Origin: Nocardioides cavernaquae
GTDB lineage: Bacteria; Actinomycetota; Actinomycetes; Propionibacteriales; Nocardioidaceae
Direction of reading: 5' to 3'
NCBI RefSeq assembly: GCF_003600895.1
Contig: NZ_QYRP01000002.1
Coordinates: 1,054,001-1,118,000 of the forward strand
DNA length: 64,000 nt
Part shown: positions 59,364 to 64,000 of the stretch, piece after piece
How positions within the stretch are numbered: position 1 is the stretch's first letter
How the letters are laid out: every line of letters begins with the position of its first letter
The notes under the pieces: generated by a model
Databases searched by the model: none
The model's input: the letters and a program-made list of their open reading frames with translations, nothing else
What the model was told of the DNA's origin: nothing
Made by a program: the position numbers and the translations under genes

Positions 59364-60812
59364 TCAGTCGCGCGCGGCCCACCAGGCCAGCAACGCGTCG
59401 CGGGCCTCGTCGGGTGACTTCGGGCCCTCGTCGAGGCGGAGCTCCAGCAGGAACCTGTACGCCGCGCCGACATCGCGGCCGGGACCGATGCCCAGGATCT
59501 CCATGATCTGGACGCCGTCGAGGTCCGGGCGGATGGAGGCCAGCTCCTCCTCCTCGGACAGGCGGGCGATGCGGGCTTCGAGGTCGTCGTAGGTGCGGCG
59601 GAGCCGGTCGGCCTTGCGCTTGTTGCGGGTCGTGCAGTCGGCGCGGGTCAGGATGTGCAGGCGCTCCAGCTGGTCGCCGGCGTCGCGGACGTAGCGACGG
59701 ACCGCCGAGTCGGTCCACTCGCCTGCGCCGTAGCCGTGGAAGCGCAGGTGCAGCTCGACCAGGTCGGCGACGGCGTCGATCTCGTCGTTGGAGAAGCGCA
59801 GCTCCTTCATCCGCTTGCGGGTGAGCTTGGCCCCGACGACGTCGTGGTGGTGGAACGTCACGGTGCCGTCGTCCTGGAACTTGCGGGTCCGCGGCTTGCC
59901 GACGTCGTGCATGAGCGCAGCGAAGCGCGACACGAAGTCCGGCGCGTGCCCCCGCTGCTGCTCCAGCTCGATCGACTGCTCGAGCACGATCAGCGTGTGC
60001 TCGTAGACGTCCTTGTGGCGGTGGTGCTCGTCGCGCTCGAGGGCAAGGGCCGGCAGCTCCGGCAGGACGTACGACGCGAGGCCGGTCTCAACCAGCAGCG
60101 CGAGGCCCCGGCGTGGCGACGGGGCAAGGACCAGCTTGACGAGCTCGTCGCGCACGCGCTCGGCAGAGATGATCGTGATCCGGTCGGCCATCGCGGTCAT
60201 GGCGGCGACCACCTCGGGTGCCACCTCGAAGCCGAGCTGGGCGGAGAAGCGCGCGGCACGCATCATCCGCAGCGGGTCGTCGGAGAACGACTCCTCGGGC
60301 GTGCCGGGAGTGCGGAGCACCCGCCCGGCGAGGTCGAGGATGCCGCCGTAGGGGTCCTCGAGCACGCGACCGGGCACGGTCAGCGCCATCGAGTTGACCG
60401 TGAAGTCGCGGCGGCGCAGGTCGCCGACCAGCGAGTCGCCGTACTCGACGTCGGGCTTGCGGGACGTCGCGTCGTAGACCTCGGAGCGGTAGGTGGTGAT
60501 CTCGATCTGCCACTCGCCCTTGCGGGCACCGATGGTGCCGAAGTCGCGGCCCAGGTCCCAGACCGCGTCGGCCCAGCCCTTGAGCAGGCGTTCGGTCACG
60601 TCCGGGTGCGCGGAGGTCGTGAAGTCGAGATCGTTCTGCAGACGGCCGAGCATCGCGTCGCGGACCGGGCCGCCGACCAGAGCCAGCTGCTCCCCCGCGG
60701 CCTCGAACCGCTCACCCAGCTCGTCGATGACCGGGGCGATGCGCTCGAGCTCCTGAGCCACACGCTTCTGGACGTCGGCCAGCAGGAGCGGAGGCTGAGT
60801 GGGCTGGGACAC
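59364..60812 (-). CDS. cca: CCA tRNA nucleotidyltransferase
   Basis: 482 residues from the GTG at 60812; a longer frame to 60905 overlaps the divergent start and is unlikely. The nucleotidyltransferase head has L-V-G-G-P-V-R-D-A-M-L-G and D-L-D-F-T-T, then R-R-R-D-F-T-V-N-S-M-A and the flexible loop S-F-S-D-D-P-L-R-M-M-R-A-A-R-F. A C-terminal HD domain follows (L-M-H-D-V-G-K). It adds or repairs CCA at tRNA 3' ends. Divergent from the DUF6049/murJ pair, the usual actinobacterial order near the origin. Confidence 0.93.
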   Translation of the reverse strand: MSQPTQPPLLLADVQKRVAQELERIAPVIDELGERFEAAGEQLALVGGPVRDAMLGRLQNDLDFTTSAHPDVTERLLKGWADAVWDLGRDFGTIGARKGEWQIEITTYRSEVYDATSRKPDVEYGDSLVGDLRRRDFTVNSMALTVPGRVLEDPYGGILDLAGRVLRTPGTPEESFSDDPLRMMRAARFSAQLGFEVAPEVVAAMTAMADRITIISAERVRDELVKLVLAPSPRRGLALLVETGLASYVLPELPALALERDEHHRHKDVYEHTLIVLEQSIELEQQRGHAPDFVSRFAALMHDVGKPRTRKFQDDGTVTFHHHDVVGAKLTRKRMKELRFSNDEIDAVADLVELHLRFHGYGAGEWTDSAVRRYVRDAGDQLERLHILTRADCTTRNKRKADRLRRTYDDLEARIARLSEEEELASIRPDLDGVQIMEILGIGPGRDVGAAYRFLLELRLDEGPKSPDEARDALLAWWAARD

Positions 60813-60871
60813 GGGAGACAAGGGTAGTCGGCGCGCGAGGTTCCTCTCGCCCCGCCGATAGAGTCGTCCGC

Positions 60872-63025
60872 GTGATGCGACTGCTGGCTGCCCTCCTTGC
60901 GCCACTCGTCGCCGTCATCGCCCTGCTGGCGTGGGTTCCCACGAACGGCGCGGCCCGTCTCCAGGCGGTCGGCGACGTCGCCGTGTCCCGGCTGGCGACA
61001 CCGAGGGCCGAGTCCCCGGAGAGGTCCTCGGCGCGCCGATCGCCCTCCCGCGGAGCGCCAGCCGTGTCGGCCTCGCGCCACGCGGTCGAGGCTCCTCTTC
61101 CGCTCGGGGTGACGATGGACGTCCTCACGCCCGGCGTGGTCCCCAAGCGCGGACCTGTCGTCGTGCGGGGCAGGGTGGTCAACCGGTCCTCCGACACCTG
61201 GACGGACATCAACGTCTACGCCTGCACCTCCCACCAGCCGATCACGAGTGCTGCGGAGATCACGGCCGCCGCTTCCACCGAGAGCTCCACGGTCACCTGT
61301 GGCCGCACCAGCGTCTTCATGACGATCAAGAGCATTGCGCCGGGCCAGTCGAAGCGCTACCGCCTCCGGGTCGAGCGCGACGAGCTCGGCATCGGCACCA
61401 CCCCGGGCGTCTACTGGTTCTCGGTGCAGGCGCTGGGCTCCTCGGCTGACGGCCGCGACGGCACCGCTGACGGCAGCGTCCGCTCGTTCCTGCCCCTCGT
61501 TGAGAAGCCCGGGACCACGGCCGAGGTCTCGCTCGTGCTCCCGTTGCGCCGCAGCACCGCGCACTCCTCCGACGGTCGCCTGGTCGACCCGGAGGGCTGG
61601 GCGGACGACCTCCGCCCGGGCGGGCGCCTGGCCAACCTCCTCGACCTCGCCGAAGAGGCACCGGCCGGCTCGGTCTCCCTGCTCACCGATCCGGCTGTCG
61701 TGGCGGCCGCACGCCAGATCGCCGGCGGCAACCTGCCACGCTCGCTCGGCCCGACGCAGGTCGCGCCGGCGCCCGACATCGACGCCGTCAGCCGCAGCGC
61801 GGCCGCTGCATGGGTGGAGCGGTTCCGCACGCTGGCCACCGGGCAGCGCGTGCTCGCCCTGCCCTACGGCGACCTCGACGTCGCCGCTGCGACGGAGCAG
61901 GACGCCTCCATCGTGGCGCGGGCGCTCGACCAGTCCGAAGACATGTTCCGCTCGCTCGAAATCAACGCCGAGCTCGTGGTCGCACCCCCGTCCGGAGTGC
62001 TCCCGTCGACCGCGCTCTCCGCGCTGAACCGGGCCACCGTCCTGCTCTCCGATGCGTCGCTTCCCGAGGAGGTTGCCGCGTCCGGAGAGGTCTCCGACGC
62101 TGTCATCTCCAACGGGAACCCGGTCCAGATCTACTCCGCCTCGCTGGCCTCGGGCGGCCCCGGTCCGACCAACGGCCTGCGCGCGGTCGCGCTGCGCCAG
62201 CGGATCCTCGCCGACGCATCGGTGCGGGCACTCGACGATGACGACCGGCCGATGCTCGTCGTACTCCCTGACCTGGTGGACCCCGGCGCCAACGCCGAGG
62301 AGTTCTTCGACGAGCTGGACCGCGACTTCCTCGACCTCGGCACCAGCCTCGCCGGCAGCGAGGAGCCGCCCGAGGTGGGCGACCTCGCCTACTCCGACCG
62401 GCAGGCCGAGGGACAGGTCGACGCTGCCCTCTTCCCGTACGCCGACCAGCTGATCGGCCTGGGCCACTCGCTCGACGTGCTGCTCCCGCAGGTGGACGAC
62501 GTCGCGAGCACCGCTCTGCGCGAGGCGCTCTCCGCGGCGTCGTACCAGGCGGTCGAGAACGACGGCAGCAGCGCGTCGGCGCTGGCAGCACTCATGTCCA
62601 CGGTCACCTGGTTCGAGGCACGACTCGACCAGGTCACCATCGACGCTCCGCGCTTCGTGATCCTCTCGTCCCGCACGGGCCTGTTCGCGATGACGGTCAC
62701 CAACGAGCTCGACCAGCCGATCCGGATCAGCGTCCGGGCGCGCACCGACGACAGCCTGGTGATCCGGGCACCGCGGACCATCAACGTCCCGGCCGCGTCC
62801 AGCCGCACCGTGAACCTCTCGGCCGAGGCCAACGCGATCGGCGTCCACGCGGTCGTGCTCGTCGCGACCGACGCCGACGGCCGCGAGATCCAGAAGTCGG
62901 AAGAGATCAGCATCCGCACCAACAACTCGGGCCGCGTGATCTGGGTGATCATGGGCGGCGGAGCCGCACTGCTGTTCGCTGCGATCATCCTCCGCCTGGT
63001 CCGCAGCCGGAGGAATCGCGCATGA
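60872..63025 (+). CDS. DUF6049-family secreted/anchored protein
   Basis: 717 residues from GTG 60872 or ATG 60875. Signal peptide (to about 26), a large extracellular region rich in beta strands, and one C-terminal membrane helix (about 690-708) with R-R-N-R tail inside. An A-R-T-D-D-S-L-V-I-R-A-P-R-T-I-N-V-P-A segment near 625 looks like an Ig-type domain. The family is always found between cca and murJ in actinobacteria, hinting at cell-wall export or regulation; function is unknown. Its stop overlaps the murJ start (ATGA). Confidence 0.85.
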   Translation: MMRLLAALLAPLVAVIALLAWVPTNGAARLQAVGDVAVSRLATPRAESPERSSARRSPSRGAPAVSASRHAVEAPLPLGVTMDVLTPGVVPKRGPVVVRGRVVNRSSDTWTDINVYACTSHQPITSAAEITAAASTESSTVTCGRTSVFMTIKSIAPGQSKRYRLRVERDELGIGTTPGVYWFSVQALGSSADGRDGTADGSVRSFLPLVEKPGTTAEVSLVLPLRRSTAHSSDGRLVDPEGWADDLRPGGRLANLLDLAEEAPAGSVSLLTDPAVVAAARQIAGGNLPRSLGPTQVAPAPDIDAVSRSAAAAWVERFRTLATGQRVLALPYGDLDVAAATEQDASIVARALDQSEDMFRSLEINAELVVAPPSGVLPSTALSALNRATVLLSDASLPEEVAASGEVSDAVISNGNPVQIYSASLASGGPGPTNGLRAVALRQRILADASVRALDDDDRPMLVVLPDLVDPGANAEEFFDELDRDFLDLGTSLAGSEEPPEVGDLAYSDRQAEGQVDAALFPYADQLIGLGHSLDVLLPQVDDVASTALREALSAASYQAVENDGSSASALAALMSTVTWFEARLDQVTIDAPRFVILSSRTGLFAMTVTNELDQPIRISVRARTDDSLVIRAPRTINVPAASSRTVNLSAEANAIGVHAVVLVATDADGREIQKSEEISIRTNNSGRVIWVIMGGGAALLFAAIILRLVRSRRNRA

Positions 63026-64000
63026 GCAACCCGACCACCGAGCCCGGCGACACAGCGGGCACCGGCGGCACAGGCGGCACTGACCGCTCCGTCCTCGACA
63101 ACAGCGCCGTGATGGCTGCCGGGACGATCGTGTCGCGGATGAGCGGCTATGTGCGCTCGATCCTGCTCGCTGCCGCGCTGGGCATCGCCCTGCACGCCGA
63201 CATCTTCAACATCGCCAACTCGGTGCCCAACATCCTCTACGTGCTGCTCCTGGGCGGTGTGGTCAACGCGGTGCTCGTGCCCCAGCTGGTCCGGGCTGCG
63301 CGTGACGACGCCGACGGGGGCGAGGCCTACACCAACCGGATCGTCACGCTGGCCGGGCTCTTCCTCATCGTCGTCACGGTGATCCTCGTGATCGCGGCGC
63401 CGGCCGTGATGAGCCTCTACCTCGACTCGGACTTCGGCGAGCCGGAGCTCGCGGCCCAGCGCCAGTCGGTCATCGACTTCGCCCGCTTCTGCCTGCCCCA
63501 GGTCTTCTTCTACGGGATGTTCGTGCTGGTGGGGCAGATCCTCAACGCCCGCGGCAGCTTCGCGCCGATGTTCTGGGCGCCGATCGCCAACAACCTGATC
63601 GCCATCACCGTGCTGATCACCTACCTGCTGGCCTTCGGCCCGGCGGCGGACCGCTTCGCCGCGTTCACGCCGCAGCAGGAGCTGGTGCTCGGCATCGGGT
63701 CGACGCTCGGCATCGTTGCGCAGTTCCTGATCCTGCTGCCCTACCTGCGCTCCGTCGGGTTCCGCTACCGGCCGCGGTTCGACTTCCGCGGCGCGGGACT
63801 GGGACACACCCTGCGGCTGGGCATCTGGACCGTGCTGCTGATCGTGGTCAGCCAGGTCGCCAACCTGATCGTGGTGCGGCTCGCGTCAGGCGGTGGCGCC
63901 GATGGCGGCACCGGCTACACCGTCTACTCCAGCGCCTCGCTGCTCGTGCTGGTCCCGCACTCGATCGTGACGGTCTCCCTGGCCACCGCGATCCTGCCCC
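63022..64000 (+). CDS. murJ: Lipid II flippase MurJ (MviN), cut by window end
   Basis: 326 codons are visible from the ATG at 63022. After a Gly/Thr-rich cytosolic tail of about 24 residues come at least eight hydrophobic helices. The MurJ signature reads S-R-M-S-G-Y-V-R-S-I-L-L-A-A-A-L-G near residue 38, and A-D-I-F-N-I-A-N-S-V-P-N near 59. It moves lipid II across the membrane for peptidoglycan synthesis. In actinobacteria the protein often carries a C-terminal kinase-like domain; that part is outside the window. Confidence 0.93.
   Translation, partial: MSNPTTEPGDTAGTGGTGGTDRSVLDNSAVMAAGTIVSRMSGYVRSILLAAALGIALHADIFNIANSVPNILYVLLLGGVVNAVLVPQLVRAARDDADGGEAYTNRIVTLAGLFLIVVTVILVIAAPAVMSLYLDSDFGEPELAAQRQSVIDFARFCLPQVFFYGMFVLVGQILNARGSFAPMFWAPIANNLIAITVLITYLLAFGPAADRFAAFTPQQELVLGIGSTLGIVAQFLILLPYLRSVGFRYRPRFDFRGAGLGHTLRLGIWTVLLIVVSQVANLIVVRLASGGGADGGTGYTVYSSASLLVLVPHSIVTVSLATAILP

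Noticed and set aside
60596..62848. 750-codon minus-strand frame across cca and DUF6049 genes
   Set aside because: Crosses two recognisable genes and has antisense composition.
1..64000. tRNA, rRNA and CRISPR arrays
   Set aside because: Looked for cloverleaf-like and regularly spaced repeats on both strands by eye; none seen.

Overview
The window is high-GC, densely packed DNA with GTG starts, ATGA and GTGA stop/start overlaps and actinobacterial gene families throughout. Gene content and order look like a Nocardioides-type member of the Propionibacteriales; this is inferred from the families present, as no species marker is available. The right third (dnaB, rplI, rpsR, ssb, rpsF, class A PBP, ino1, the CCA-adding enzyme, a DUF6049 protein, murJ) is the origin-proximal housekeeping block common in actinobacteria.

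Region by region. 1-8.2 kb: a secreted CocE/NonD hydrolase (cut by the window edge), two tiny membrane proteins, an enoyl-CoA hydratase/acyl-CoA dehydrogenase pair divergent from a PaaX-like regulator, a DUF1272 protein, an ArsR-family regulator and GTP-dependent PEP carboxykinase with a strong terminator. 8.2-16.5 kb: a metal-homeostasis hub. Two Zur-type boxes serve divergent operons of cysteine-free ribosomal protein paralogues (bL36, bL32, bL31; bL28, bL33, uS14), an Mrf/COG0523 protein, and a complete peptide/nickel-type ABC importer with a fused double ATPase. A bacterioferritin/Bfd operon with an IdeR/DtxR box follows. 16.5-24.8 kb: SRPBCC proteins, small membrane proteins, a CsoR-family regulator that lacks the copper-ligand His and is divergent from an AhpD-like protein, a thioesterase, an NmrA-like protein, and HelR preceded by a palindrome resembling the rifamycin-associated element. 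24.8-32.6 kb: a CNNM/CorC protein behind a long leader hairpin, an FAD reductase, an aldehyde dehydrogenase-family enzyme, and a VanY-VanZ/VanR-VanS-like locus without vanHAX.

32.6-42.3 kb: a ten-gene, one-direction operon containing the complete Nit1C (MSMEG_0565-0572-like) nitrilase/radical-SAM cluster, extended with an AmiS/UreI-type channel, an amidohydrolase and a second nitrilase-fold protein that has lost its catalytic Cys. The block of about 9.65 kb is bounded by 25-bp inverted repeats with one mismatch and carries no transposase, so it looks like an acquired cassette. Putative GlnR half-sites lie in front of its first gene.

42.3-64 kb: dnaB, interrupted inside its Walker A motif by a 373-residue intein with class 3 features and a LAGLIDADG endonuclease; a cluster of DnaA-box-like sequences upstream of dnaB; a MATE exporter; the rpsF-ssb-rpsR-rplI operon; endonuclease IV and an alanine-racemase-fold protein; a GT87-type membrane protein and class A PBP; a PadR regulator and inositol-phosphate synthase; a large secreted/membrane protein; and the CCA-adding enzyme, DUF6049 protein and truncated murJ at the right edge.

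No tRNA, rRNA, CRISPR array or transposase gene was seen.
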